This document shows, piece after piece, positions 8,333 through 17,131 of a DNA stretch of 64,000 bases. The notes under the pieces are model-generated. The model saw only the letters and a list, made by a program, of their open reading frames with translations. It was not told the DNA's origin and made no database searches. The DNA comes from Lentisphaeria bacterium UBA4640 (GTDB taxonomy: Bacteria; Verrucomicrobiota; Lentisphaeria; Victivallales; UBA1829). Where the stretch lies: the NCBI GenBank assembly GCA_002405835.1, contig DHMO01000034.1:1-64000 (forward strand), given 5' to 3'. A program made the translations under genes and the position numbers. Numbering within the stretch: position 1 is the stretch's first letter; each line of letters opens with the position of its first letter.

Positions 8333-8941
8333 ATGGCAGAAGAGTTACAGGGACTTCTGGACAGGATCCAGAGTGAAGGCATCGCCAAAGCCGAAGCAGA
8401 AAAAACGAAGATCGTGGAAGACGCAAAGGCGGAAGCCGCGAAGATCGTTGCAGCGGCGAAAGAGGAAGCCGCTTCCATAGTCAAAAAGGCGAATGAAGAT
8501 GCGGAAATCAGCGTAACCAAGGGCAACGCCGCAATCAAACAGGCGGCGCGCGATGTGCTCATCGCTCTCCGCGCGGATATCGAAGCGCGTCTGAAAAACC
8601 TCGTCACCGAAAGCATCGGCGAAGCCATGACTCCCGAGACGATGGGCAAAATCATTCTTGAGATGGTCAAAGCCTACAGCGTCAAAAAACCATCCGGCGA
8701 TGCGACCGTCGAGCTTCTTCTTTCGCAGAAGGACGCCGATGCCATGACCGCGCTGTTCAAGGGCGCGCTTCTTGCGCAGCTCCAGGCGAATCCGGTGATC
8801 CGCATCAGCTCCGACGTCTCCGCCGGACTCCAGATCGGCTTCAAGGGAACCGATGTTTTCCTCGACTTCTCCGATGAAGCGCTTGCAGACGTCATCTGCG
8901 CATACGTGGGTCCCAAGCTCGCGGCGGCGCTCAAGGGCTGA
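8333..8941 (+). CDS. atpE: V-type ATPase subunit E (peripheral stalk)
   Basis: A 202-residue protein. Its first 80 residues are a charged, alanine-rich helix (repeated A/E/K runs such as EDAKAEAAKIVAAAKEEA), followed by a mixed alpha/beta C-terminal part, as in E subunits, which tie the catalytic head to the membrane sector. ATGs occur at 8327 and 8333; AGGAG is 1 base before the first and 7 before the second, so I chose 8333. It is the first gene of the operon E-DUF2764-A-B-D-I-K. No separate G/H subunit gene is seen, so how the stalk is completed is open. Confidence 0.85.
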   Translation: MAEELQGLLDRIQSEGIAKAEAEKTKIVEDAKAEAAKIVAAAKEEAASIVKKANEDAEISVTKGNAAIKQAARDVLIALRADIEARLKNLVTESIGEAMTPETMGKIILEMVKAYSVKKPSGDATVELLLSQKDADAMTALFKGALLAQLQANPVIRISSDVSAGLQIGFKGTDVFLDFSDEALADVICAYVGPKLAAALKG

Positions 8942-8962
8942 CGCCCGGAACGGAGTGGAAAC

Positions 8963-9505
8963 ATGGTTCTCTATGCATTGATCGCCTCGCTCCCCTACCT
9001 GAAGCGGGACGACGCGCCTTCCATCTCCGCGGAAGACCTGGACTCCTCGGCGGAGTCGTTCCTGAATGCGAAGCAGTTCGCCGAATTCAAGAGGCTTTCG
9101 CTGACAGCCGCCCCGTCGGACTTCCCGAAGAACGGACTTGCGGCACGGTATCTCGAATGGGAAACCGCGCTCCGCAACTCCATCGCAAAGGTCCGCGCCG
9201 CACGCCTGAATCTTGATGCCTCCGCGTATCTTCATGCGGACGGAATCTACGAGACGGATGCGGACCGCGCAGTCCGCGAGGCTTTTGCCGCGGAAAACCC
9301 GCTCGAACGCGAAAAACTTCTCGACAACGCCCGCTGGGACAAGCTCGACGAGCTTGAAGGCGGACAGCACTTCTGCTACGGGGCTCTCTGCATCTACAAG
9401 CTCAAACTGGAGCTTCTGCTGAAGTGGAAAGCGAGAAAAGCGGAACTCTCCCAGCGGAATCTCGACCTTGCCGCCGCTGAAGTCCGCAAAAACGAATTAT
9501 CATAA
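8963..9505 (+). CDS. DUF2764 protein of the V-ATPase operon
   Basis: A 180-residue soluble protein beginning MVLYALIASLPYL, typical of DUF2764. This family sits between atpE and atpA in V-ATPase operons of Chlamydiae, Bacteroidetes and spirochaetes, where a canonical subunit C is missing. It is mostly helical, with no membrane segment. Its fixed place suggests a structural part of the enzyme, perhaps replacing subunit C as the link between rotor shaft and membrane ring; this is inference. It starts 22 bases after atpE, with GGAGTGG before the ATG. Confidence 0.8.
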   Translation: MVLYALIASLPYLKRDDAPSISAEDLDSSAESFLNAKQFAEFKRLSLTAAPSDFPKNGLAARYLEWETALRNSIAKVRAARLNLDASAYLHADGIYETDADRAVREAFAAENPLEREKLLDNARWDKLDELEGGQHFCYGALCIYKLKLELLLKWKARKAELSQRNLDLAAAEVRKNELS

Positions 9506-9520
9506 CAGGAGATTGATCCT

Positions 9521-11260
9521 ATGCTCGAAAACAAAAAGATGGGCCGGATCGTCGGAGTCAACGGAAACCTTCTTACCGTTGAATTCGACACCAGCGTCAC
9601 TCAGAACGAAGTCGCCTACGCCATTGTCGGCGACAGCCGCCTGAAATGCGAAGTCATCCGCGTGAGAGGCTCCCGCGCCGACCTTCAGATCTTCGAAAGC
9701 TCCGCCGGACTCAAAGTCGGCGACGCCGTCGAATTCACCAATGCGCTCCTCAGCGTCAAACTCGGTCCCGGACTCCTCACTCAGGTTTACGACGGGCTCC
9801 AGAACCCGCTCGAAAAACTTGCAGAACAGGCGGGCTTCTTCCTCAAACGCGGTCTCTATCTCGACCCGCTCGACTACTCCTCCACCTGGGAATTCACTCC
9901 CGTTGCAAAAGTCGGCGACAAACTTTCCGCCTCCGACAAGATCGGCTGGGTTCCCGAAGGAATCTTCCATCATTACATCATGCTCCCGTTCGCCTTCCAG
10001 GGCGTCTGGGAAGTGACCGAAGTCGCCCCCAAAGGAGTCTACAAGCTCAACGACACCATGGCGAAAGTCAGAAACGCCAAAGGCGAGGAACGCATCGTCA
10101 CAATGGTTCAGGAATGGCCGGTCAAAATCCCGATCTCCTGCTACAAGGAAAAACTCATGCCCACCGAGCCGATGATTACGCAGATGCGCACCATCGACAC
10201 ATTCTTCCCGGTTGCAAAAGGCGGAACCTTCTGCACCCCCGGCCCCTTCGGAGCAGGCAAGACAGTTCTTCAGCACTCCATCAGCCGTAACGCGGAAGCC
10301 GACGTCGTAATCATCGCGGCATGCGGCGAGCGGGCTGGCGAAGTCGTGGAAATTCTCCGCGAATTCCCGCACCTCGAAGACCCGCGCACCGGCAAACCGC
10401 TGATCGACCGTTCCATCATCATCTGCAACACCAGCTCAATGCCGGTCGCCGCCCGTGAAGCCTCCGTCTACACCGCTGTGACCCTCGCGGAATACTACCG
10501 CCAGATGGGACTCAACGCCCTGCTGCTTGCGGACTCCACCTCCCGCTGGGCACAGGCGCTCCGCGAAATGTCCGGACGTCTCGAAGAGATCCCCGGCGAA
10601 GAGGCCTTCCCCGCATACCTCGAATCCCTCATCGCCAGCTTCTACGAACGCGCCGGACTCGTCATGCTGAACGACGGCACCAAAGGTTCGATCACCATCG
10701 GCGGCGCAGTCAGTCCCGCAGGCGGAAACTTTGAAGAGCCCGTCACCCAGGCGACCCTGAAAGTCGTCGGCGCGTTCCTCGGACTCTCCCGCGAACGCTC
10801 CTCCGCACGCCGCTATCCCGCGATCCATCCGCTCGACAGCTGGAGCCATTACAACAGCATCGTCGATTCCGGCGAAATCAAGCGCGCCCGCGAAATTCTC
10901 CGCCGCGGAAACGAAATCAACCAGATGATGAAGGTCGTCGGCGAAGAGGGAACTCACATCGGCGACTTTGTAATCTACCTCAAGAGCGAATTCCTCGACT
11001 TCGTCTACCTCCAGCAGAACACATTCGACGAGGTTGATGCCGCGTGCAGCGCGGAACGCCAGAAATACGTCTTCCGCCGCGTGGTCGATGTTCTCAACGA
11101 CGAATTCAAGTTCGACGACAAGGATTCCGCCCGCCGCTTCTTCCTTGAGCTGAGACAGATGTTCACCGACTGGAACTATTCTCCGTTCAATTCCGACAAG
11201 TTCAAAAAGGGCGAGGAAGACATCGCCGCGAAAATAAAGGAGAGACTCGCCAATGCGTAA
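9521..11260 (+). CDS. atpA: V-type ATPase catalytic subunit A
   Basis: A 579-residue catalytic subunit. The P-loop GPFGAGKT is at 241-248, preceded by the long non-homologous insertion region typical of A subunits, and followed by CGERAGEV, which includes the catalytic glutamate region. LLADSTSRWAQALREMSGRL is the family signature. It forms hexamers with subunit B in the cytoplasmic head. AGGAG precedes the ATG. Its 3' end overlaps atpB by 8 bases, so the two are translationally coupled, fitting their 1:1 ratio. Confidence 0.96.
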   Translation: MLENKKMGRIVGVNGNLLTVEFDTSVTQNEVAYAIVGDSRLKCEVIRVRGSRADLQIFESSAGLKVGDAVEFTNALLSVKLGPGLLTQVYDGLQNPLEKLAEQAGFFLKRGLYLDPLDYSSTWEFTPVAKVGDKLSASDKIGWVPEGIFHHYIMLPFAFQGVWEVTEVAPKGVYKLNDTMAKVRNAKGEERIVTMVQEWPVKIPISCYKEKLMPTEPMITQMRTIDTFFPVAKGGTFCTPGPFGAGKTVLQHSISRNAEADVVIIAACGERAGEVVEILREFPHLEDPRTGKPLIDRSIIICNTSSMPVAAREASVYTAVTLAEYYRQMGLNALLLADSTSRWAQALREMSGRLEEIPGEEAFPAYLESLIASFYERAGLVMLNDGTKGSITIGGAVSPAGGNFEEPVTQATLKVVGAFLGLSRERSSARRYPAIHPLDSWSHYNSIVDSGEIKRAREILRRGNEINQMMKVVGEEGTHIGDFVIYLKSEFLDFVYLQQNTFDEVDAACSAERQKYVFRRVVDVLNDEFKFDDKDSARRFFLELRQMFTDWNYSPFNSDKFKKGEEDIAAKIKERLANA

Positions 11261-12545
11261 AGTCTATCACAAAATCATTCAGATCGCCGGCAACGTCATC
11301 ACCGTCGAAGCCGACAACGTTGCATACAACGATCTCGCGGAAGTCACCAGCGCGCGCGGCACATCGCTCGCACAGGTCATCCGCCTTCAGGACAACAAGG
11401 TCTACCTCCAGGTCTTCGCCGGTTCGCGCGGCATCAGCACCGGCGACGAGGTTCGCTTTCTCGGATATCCGATGAAAGTCTCCTCCTCGACCGACCTTCT
11501 CGGACGCGTCTTCAACGGTGCCGGAAAGCCGCGTGACATGCGACCGGAAATCACCTCCGACATGATCGAAATCGGCGGCCCCTCCGTCAACCCCGCAAAG
11601 CGCATCATTCCCCGCAAGATGATCCGCACGGGCATTCCGATGATCGACCTGTTCAACACGCTCGTCGAATCCCAGAAACTCCCGATCTTCTCCGTCGCGG
11701 GCGAACCCTACAACGAACTGCTCGCCCGAATCGCCATGCAGGCGGAAGTCGACGTCATCATCCTCGGCGGCATGGGACTCAAATACGACGACTACCTCTA
11801 CTTCAAGAATGTGCTTGACGACCACGGCGCGCTCTCCCGTTCGGTTCTGTTCATCCACACTGCGGCGGACCCCGTCGTGGAATGCCTGCTCGTCCCGGAC
11901 ATGTGCCTTGCCGTCGCCGAAAAGTACGCGCTCGAAAAGAAACGCGTGCTCGTTCTTCTCACCGACATGACCAACTTCGCCGATGCGATGAAGGAAATCG
12001 CGATTACAATGGAACAGATTCCGTCGAACCGCGGTTACCCCGGCGACCTCTACTCCCAGCTCGCCTCCCGCTACGAAAAGGCGGTTGACTTCGACGGAGC
12101 CGGTTCGATCACAATTCTGACCGTCACGACCATGCCCGGCGACGATGTGACCCACCCGATTCCGGACAACACCGGCTACATCACCGAAGGTCAGTTCTAT
12201 CTCAGAAACGGCCGCATCGAACCGTTCGGTTCGCTGAGCCGTCTCAAGCAGCAGGTCAACGGCAGGACCCGCGAAGACCACCGCGCAATCATGGACACCA
12301 TGATCCGCTTCTACGCGGACTACAAGGAAACCCTCGAAAAGCAGTCGATGGGATTCCAGATGAGCAACTGGGACAAGAAACTTCTCCGCTACGGCGTCGC
12401 CTTCGAAAAGCAGATGATGGACCTCTCGGTCAACATTCCGCTCGAAGCCGCGCTTGATGAAGGCTGGAAGATTCTCGCCGAATGCTTCGACAAGACCGAA
12501 ACCGGAATGAAAACCGAGCTTGTGGACAAATTCTGGCCGAAATGA
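11253..12545 (+). CDS. atpB: V-type ATPase regulatory subunit B
   Basis: A 430-residue non-catalytic nucleotide-binding subunit. It lacks the glycine-rich P-loop, as expected: the corresponding region reads SVAGEPYNELLARIA. It keeps LVLLTDMTNFADAMKEI and the EQIPSNRGYPGDLYS signature of B subunits. It alternates with subunit A in the head. The start codon lies inside the last codons of atpA (8-base overlap), with GGAGAG upstream. Confidence 0.95.
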   Translation: MRKVYHKIIQIAGNVITVEADNVAYNDLAEVTSARGTSLAQVIRLQDNKVYLQVFAGSRGISTGDEVRFLGYPMKVSSSTDLLGRVFNGAGKPRDMRPEITSDMIEIGGPSVNPAKRIIPRKMIRTGIPMIDLFNTLVESQKLPIFSVAGEPYNELLARIAMQAEVDVIILGGMGLKYDDYLYFKNVLDDHGALSRSVLFIHTAADPVVECLLVPDMCLAVAEKYALEKKRVLVLLTDMTNFADAMKEIAITMEQIPSNRGYPGDLYSQLASRYEKAVDFDGAGSITILTVTTMPGDDVTHPIPDNTGYITEGQFYLRNGRIEPFGSLSRLKQQVNGRTREDHRAIMDTMIRFYADYKETLEKQSMGFQMSNWDKKLLRYGVAFEKQMMDLSVNIPLEAALDEGWKILAECFDKTETGMKTELVDKFWPK

Positions 12546-12560
12546 CCCGGAGGTTGAACC

Positions 12561-13169
12561 ATGCCGAAAGTCAAATTAACAAAAACCGCATTGAAACAGG
12601 AGCGCGATTCGCTGAAGCAGTTTCAGCGCTTCCTGCCGACTCTTCAGCTGAAGAAGCAGCAGCTCCAGATGGAAATGCGGACCTGTCTCGACCGGATCGA
12701 AAAGAACCGGCAGTTTGAACAGGAGACGAAGAACGCTCTCGCCGCCTGGACGGAGCTGTTCGGCGATCCGGAGGCAGTCGAAAAAATCAAACGGAATCTC
12801 TCCGTCAGCCGCGTCGAAACCGGCGTGCAGAACATCGCGGGAGTCGACGTCCCCGTGTTCCGCGAAGTCATTTTCGACGCAAAGCCGTTCGACCTTTACG
12901 CCGACGACCCGTGGCTTGACGATGCGGCGGAATCCGTCAAAAAAATCGTTTCCATTCAGGAGGAGCGCGAAATCATCCGCCGTCAGTACGACCTGATCGC
13001 CGATGAGCTCCGGGTCACAACCCAGCGCGTCAACCTGTTTGAAAAAGTCAAGATTCCTGAATGCAAGGAGAATATCCGCGCCATTCAGATCTACCTCGGC
13101 GATATGGACACGGCGGCAGTCGCACGCTCCAAAATCGCCAAGAAAAAACTTCAGGAGACCGTAGCATGA
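12561..13169 (+). CDS. atpD: V-type ATPase subunit D (central rotor shaft)
   Basis: A 202-residue protein starting MPKVKLTKTALKQERDSLKQF, as D subunits do, with long N- and C-terminal helices that would form the coiled-coil shaft turning inside the A3B3 head. It is the V-type counterpart of the F-ATPase gamma subunit. It begins 15 bases after atpB with CGGAGG upstream, and overlaps the subunit I start by 4 bases (ATGA). Confidence 0.92.
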   Translation: MPKVKLTKTALKQERDSLKQFQRFLPTLQLKKQQLQMEMRTCLDRIEKNRQFEQETKNALAAWTELFGDPEAVEKIKRNLSVSRVETGVQNIAGVDVPVFREVIFDAKPFDLYADDPWLDDAAESVKKIVSIQEEREIIRRQYDLIADELRVTTQRVNLFEKVKIPECKENIRAIQIYLGDMDTAAVARSKIAKKKLQETVA

Positions 13170-15028
13170 TTGAACCGATGAAAAAAATCACGCTCCTGTG
13201 TCTGGATTCCGACAAGGTCCGGACCCTCGAAGCCTTGCGTGATCTCTCGATCATGCACACCGTCGTCTCCGCGGACACGGAAACGGCGGACGTCGCCGCG
13301 CTCTCCCGCCGCCTCGCCGAGATCAACCGCGCCGGACTCGCACTGCTCGAAAGCAAGGCGAAATCCTCTGCGGCTCCCGTCGAAGCGGAAAAAGCCGTGG
13401 CGCGAATCAACGCCATCCTCGATGAACGCGCCGCTGCCGAAAAGGAAATCGACGCCCTCAACAAGGAGTGCGAACGCCTGCGTCCGTGGGGCAGCTTCGA
13501 TCCGAAACAGATTGATGCGCTCGCGAAAAAAGGCATTACCGTGGTGCTCTGCACCGCTTCGCCCAAAAACATGCCGGAGATTCCGGAAGGCGTCACGGCG
13601 GAGGAGATCTCCCGCGATTCCGCACAGGTCTGTCTCGCCCTCGTCTCCCGCACACCGTTCGACACCAGAGAGCTGAATGTGGTGACGCTCCCGGAGCGTC
13701 CGCTCGCCGAACTCGAAGCCGCCATGAACGCCGACCGCTCCAAGCTGAAAACACTTCAGACGGAGCTCGAATCGTTCATTCCCTCGCTGGATGCGATCCG
13801 CGCGTACCGGGTGACAGTGGACGATGAACTGACCTTCGCGAAAAACCGCGACGGCATGTCCGAAACCGGAGCGATTGCGTACATTTCGGGCTATGTTCCC
13901 GCCGACAAGGTTGCGGAACTGCACGACGCCGCACAGAAAAACGGCTGGGCGCTGCTCATCACCGACCCTGCGGCGGACGATGAACAGGTTCCGACCTGCA
14001 TCCGCAAACCGAAGTGGCTGGACATCATGGATCCGCTCTTCGACTTCATCGGAGTTACGCCGGGCTACCGCGAAAACGACGTGAACCTGTTCTTCCTGAT
14101 CTTCTTCCCGATCTTCTTCGGAATGCTGGTCGGAGACGCCGGTTACGGCGTGCTCTTCATCGCGATTGCGCTGTTCTGCAAATTCACAGTCTGCAGAGGA
14201 AAAGAGGGAGCGCGTCTGCCGCTGAATCTCTTTCTGATGCTCTCGTGCATGTCGCTGATCTGGGGCTGGCTGAACGGCTCCTGGTTCGGAATCCCGCGTC
14301 ACTCGCTGCCGCAGTTCATGCAGGGACTCAACTTCCTTGCGGACCCGGCAAACAGCCCGCTCGCATGCGAAATCGGAGAAAAACTGCATCAGGCCCCGGC
14401 CGGACTCAAGGACAAGTTTGTCCAGTGGCTCTGCTTCCTTCTTGCTGCGCTCCAGCTTTCGTCGGCGCGTCTGTTCAAGACCATCACGGAACTGCGCCGC
14501 AGCTGGCGCGCGCTGGGACACCTCGGCTGGGCGCTGCTGATCTGGGCGAACTTCTTCACCGCAGTGAATCTGATCGTGTTCAGCGGAACCTTTCCGTCAT
14601 TCGCATACTGGATGTACGGAATCGGCGTGGTGCTGATCGTGGTCACCATTACCTTTGAAGCCGCGCTGAACCTGCCCTTCGCCCTGATCGGAAGTTTCGT
14701 GGATGTGCTCTCGTACATCCGCCTGTTCGCAGTCGGTCTCTCCGGAGCCTACATTGCAGACAACTTCAACAAGATGGGAGCGATGATCTGCGATGCGCTT
14801 CCGAAGAATCTGTTCGTGATCGGACTGATCTTCCTGATCATCGTTGCGCTGTTCGGACACATTCTGAACATTGCGCTCGGATTCCTCGGCGTGCTGGTGC
14901 ATGCAATCCGACTGAACACTCTGGAATTCTCGAACCACATGGAAATGCAGTGGGCGGGAATCCGCTACAAACCCTTTGCAAAGACGAAAAACCCAATTAA
15001 AGATAACCAAACAGGAGAAAGAAAATGA
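13166..15028 (+). CDS. atpI: V-type ATPase subunit I (membrane stator, a-subunit)
   Basis: A 620-residue subunit. The soluble N-terminal half (about 1-310) contains coiled-coil stretches; the C-terminal half has about seven to eight membrane helices. The essential ion-channel arginine is Arg519 in LSYIRLFAVGL, the motif that faces the rotor carboxylate. An in-frame ATG 105 bases upstream lies inside atpD, and CAGGAG sits correctly before 13166, so I chose that start. It overlaps atpD at the front and atpK at the end by ATGA. Together with K it forms the ion path. Confidence 0.94.
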   Translation: MIEPMKKITLLCLDSDKVRTLEALRDLSIMHTVVSADTETADVAALSRRLAEINRAGLALLESKAKSSAAPVEAEKAVARINAILDERAAAEKEIDALNKECERLRPWGSFDPKQIDALAKKGITVVLCTASPKNMPEIPEGVTAEEISRDSAQVCLALVSRTPFDTRELNVVTLPERPLAELEAAMNADRSKLKTLQTELESFIPSLDAIRAYRVTVDDELTFAKNRDGMSETGAIAYISGYVPADKVAELHDAAQKNGWALLITDPAADDEQVPTCIRKPKWLDIMDPLFDFIGVTPGYRENDVNLFFLIFFPIFFGMLVGDAGYGVLFIAIALFCKFTVCRGKEGARLPLNLFLMLSCMSLIWGWLNGSWFGIPRHSLPQFMQGLNFLADPANSPLACEIGEKLHQAPAGLKDKFVQWLCFLLAALQLSSARLFKTITELRRSWRALGHLGWALLIWANFFTAVNLIVFSGTFPSFAYWMYGIGVVLIVVTITFEAALNLPFALIGSFVDVLSYIRLFAVGLSGAYIADNFNKMGAMICDALPKNLFVIGLIFLIIVALFGHILNIALGFLGVLVHAIRLNTLEFSNHMEMQWAGIRYKPFAKTKNPIKDNQTGERK

Positions 15029-15567
15029 GTATGTTACTCGCAGCAGCGGCAGATGCCGCAAACGCGGCTCAGGCCGCCGCCCCCGTCGTCGCGGATTTCC
15101 AGCAGAAGGCTCTGGTCTTCGCAGCGGCGTTCTCGTCCATCGGCTTTGCCGCCATCGGTTCCGCCTACGGCGCCGGCGCGGCCGCATGTTCGGCGATCGG
15201 CGCATGGAAGAAGTGCTATGCACAGAACAAGCCGGCTCCGTTCCAGCTTCTGATTTTCGCAGGCGCTCCGCTCTCCCAGACAATCTACGGCATGATCATC
15301 ATGTTCATCATCATGGGCGCCGCCAGCGATGCGACTCTGCTCGCCTCCAAACCGGGCGTCTGGTTCGTCTACATGATGGTCGGCATCCTCTCCGGCGTCT
15401 CGATGGGAATCTCCGCTCTCTGGCAGGGACTCTCCTCCGCAGCAGCGGCAGATGCGTTCGCGGAAACGGGCAAAGGCTTCACCAACCAGCTGATGGTTCT
15501 CGGTATCGTTGAAACCGTTGCGATCTTCGTAATGGCGTTCGCAATCGTTCTTCTCAGCTCGTTCTAA
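15025..15567 (+). CDS. atpK: V-type ATPase subunit K (rotor proteolipid)
   Basis: A 180-residue proteolipid made of two fused hairpins (four membrane helices). Only the second hairpin carries the ion-binding carboxylate, Glu163 in GIVETVAIF. The side chains matching the Na+ ligands of Enterococcus hirae NtpK are present: Ser84 and Gln85 (APLSQTIYG), Gln134 (WQGLSSA) and Glu163; the Leu61 position, which acts through its backbone, is alanine. That suggests Na+ rather than H+ coupling, by analogy only. It is the last gene of the operon, overlaps atpI by ATGA and is followed by a strong terminator. Confidence 0.94.
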   Translation: MSMLLAAAADAANAAQAAAPVVADFQQKALVFAAAFSSIGFAAIGSAYGAGAAACSAIGAWKKCYAQNKPAPFQLLIFAGAPLSQTIYGMIIMFIIMGAASDATLLASKPGVWFVYMMVGILSGVSMGISALWQGLSSAAAADAFAETGKGFTNQLMVLGIVETVAIFVMAFAIVLLSSF

Positions 15568-15593
15568 GCGGAAAAGGACTCCGATTCCACATT

Positions 15594-15626
15594 GCGGATC
15601 TCCGCTCAAAACGGAGATCCGCTTTT
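15594..15626 (+). terminator. Rho-independent terminator of the V-ATPase operon
   Basis: An 11-bp perfect stem (15594-15604 with 15612-15622), 7-nt loop and a following T run, 27 bases after the atpK stop codon. The next gene starts 26 bases further on, so it needs its own promoter or read-through. Confidence 0.92.
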
Positions 15627-15651
15627 CATTTCACAAAAAAAAAGGATTTTT

Positions 15652-17076
15652 ATGGCTGTACAATTCATTCCGACCCTTATGACCGGGGAAAAGAATATCG
15701 ACGAGGCGTTCTCCATTGCCTGCGGCGATTTCGCCGGAAATATACTCTTCTACAAAAACGGACTGCTCAAAGAGTTCTCCCCCGTCATTGCCGCAGGCCG
15801 CATGTACCGCACACCGTGGACCCGCGACGCTGCATTCAACACCTGGTACGCGGGCGCCCTGCTCTGCCCTTCCGCCGCAAAAAACGCCCTGCTCTCTGTT
15901 CTCTCCAGCAAATCCGGGAAACTGGTGATTGACGAAGAGTTCGGGCAGTACTGGGACATCATCATCTGGGTCTGGGGCGCATGGAACTACTGGCTCCGCA
16001 CCGGCGATACCGAATTCCTCCGCACGGCTCTTGAGGCTTCCGAAAACACACTCCGCCTGATGCGCAATGAAGAATTCGATCCGGCTGACGGTCTCTTCCG
16101 CGGCGGCGCATGCTTCCAGGACGGCATTGCGGGTTATCCCGACATGCTCGTTTCGGACAAACGGGAAAGCGGCATCATCCACTGCCTGTATGACACACCG
16201 CGTCATGAATGGCTCGCGAAAAAAGGGCACGGCCTGCCCTGCAAAGCGCTCTCGACGAACTGCCTCTACCTCCTTGCCTATCAAAGCGTTCAGAAAATGC
16301 GCGAAGTTCTCGGTCTCCCCGCCGAGGCGCAATTTGCAGAAGAGGAAGAAGCCCTGCGCAAAGCTATCCGCGCGCGGTTCCGCAACCCGGAGACAGGCTT
16401 TTTCACCTATCTGCTCGACGTCAAGGACTCGGAGCGTCAGGAAGGCCTCGGTCTCGCTTTCGGCATTCTTTCCGGCGCGATTACCGGCGACGACATGCCG
16501 GACATCATGAAACAGCTCCATGTCACGCCGAACGGCCTCCCCTGCGTCTGGCCTCCGTATGAACGCTACATGGGCAAGCCGGGAGCGTACCCGCGCCATT
16601 CCGGTCTCATCTGGCCGCAGGTGAATGCGGCCTGGTGTTCCGTACTGAATCGCACCGGGAACCGCACAGAAGCATGGAAAGAGATGGAAATGCTTGCGGA
16701 AAAAGCTGTCCGCGACTCGCTGTTCTATGAAATCTATCATCCCGACACGGGACTTCCCTATGGCGGGCTTCAGGAAAACGGCGCGCAGGGAATCATCGAA
16801 TGGGAATCGCAAATCCGCCAGACCTGGGTTGCCACCGGCTTCCTCAACATGGTTTTCGAATGTGTCTGGGGAATGGAATTCCGTCCGGACGGGCTCTCGC
16901 TCACCCCGCACCTTCCGGAAGGCAGCGGCGAAATGCGTCTCAGCGGTCTCCGTTACCGCGGCATGGAGCTTGACATCACGGTCAGACGTGCATCATCCGC
17001 CGCCGAGCGGACAGCCGCAAGCCAGTTCATTCCGGCAGACAGAACCGGAACTGTTCAGGTGACATTCGTCCTTTAA
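15652..17076 (+). CDS. Six-hairpin glycosidase-like protein ((alpha/alpha)6 barrel)
   Basis: A 474-residue protein without signal peptide. Repeating aromatic helical motifs such as TPWTRDAAFNTWYAGALL, EFGQYWDIIIWVWGAW and RHSGLIWPQVNAAW, and an ending with a small beta domain (FRPDGLSLTPHLPEGSGEMRLSGLRYRG), are typical of (alpha/alpha)6-barrel glycosidases or phosphorylases near GH63/GH65/GH94 or the MGH1-like group. I cannot name the exact family or the catalytic acids. The ATG at 15652 follows AAAGGA; earlier in-frame starts fall inside the terminator. It stands alone between the V-ATPase terminator and a convergent gene. Confidence 0.55.
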   Translation: MAVQFIPTLMTGEKNIDEAFSIACGDFAGNILFYKNGLLKEFSPVIAAGRMYRTPWTRDAAFNTWYAGALLCPSAAKNALLSVLSSKSGKLVIDEEFGQYWDIIIWVWGAWNYWLRTGDTEFLRTALEASENTLRLMRNEEFDPADGLFRGGACFQDGIAGYPDMLVSDKRESGIIHCLYDTPRHEWLAKKGHGLPCKALSTNCLYLLAYQSVQKMREVLGLPAEAQFAEEEEALRKAIRARFRNPETGFFTYLLDVKDSERQEGLGLAFGILSGAITGDDMPDIMKQLHVTPNGLPCVWPPYERYMGKPGAYPRHSGLIWPQVNAAWCSVLNRTGNRTEAWKEMEMLAEKAVRDSLFYEIYHPDTGLPYGGLQENGAQGIIEWESQIRQTWVATGFLNMVFECVWGMEFRPDGLSLTPHLPEGSGEMRLSGLRYRGMELDITVRRASSAAERTAASQFIPADRTGTVQVTFVL

Positions 17077-17077
17077 C

Positions 17078-17117
17078 AAAAAACCGTCCCCGTTTCCACT
17101 GAAAGGAACGGGGACGG
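17078..17117 (-). terminator. Terminator of the AAA/PD-(D/E)XK gene
   Basis: A 13-bp stem with one bulged base (17084-17097 with 17105-17117). On the minus strand it is followed by six T (complement of 17078-17083). It lies between two convergent genes and may also slow plus-strand transcription, though that side lacks a T run. Confidence 0.8.
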
Positions 17118-17131
17118 AAACATTTATCATA

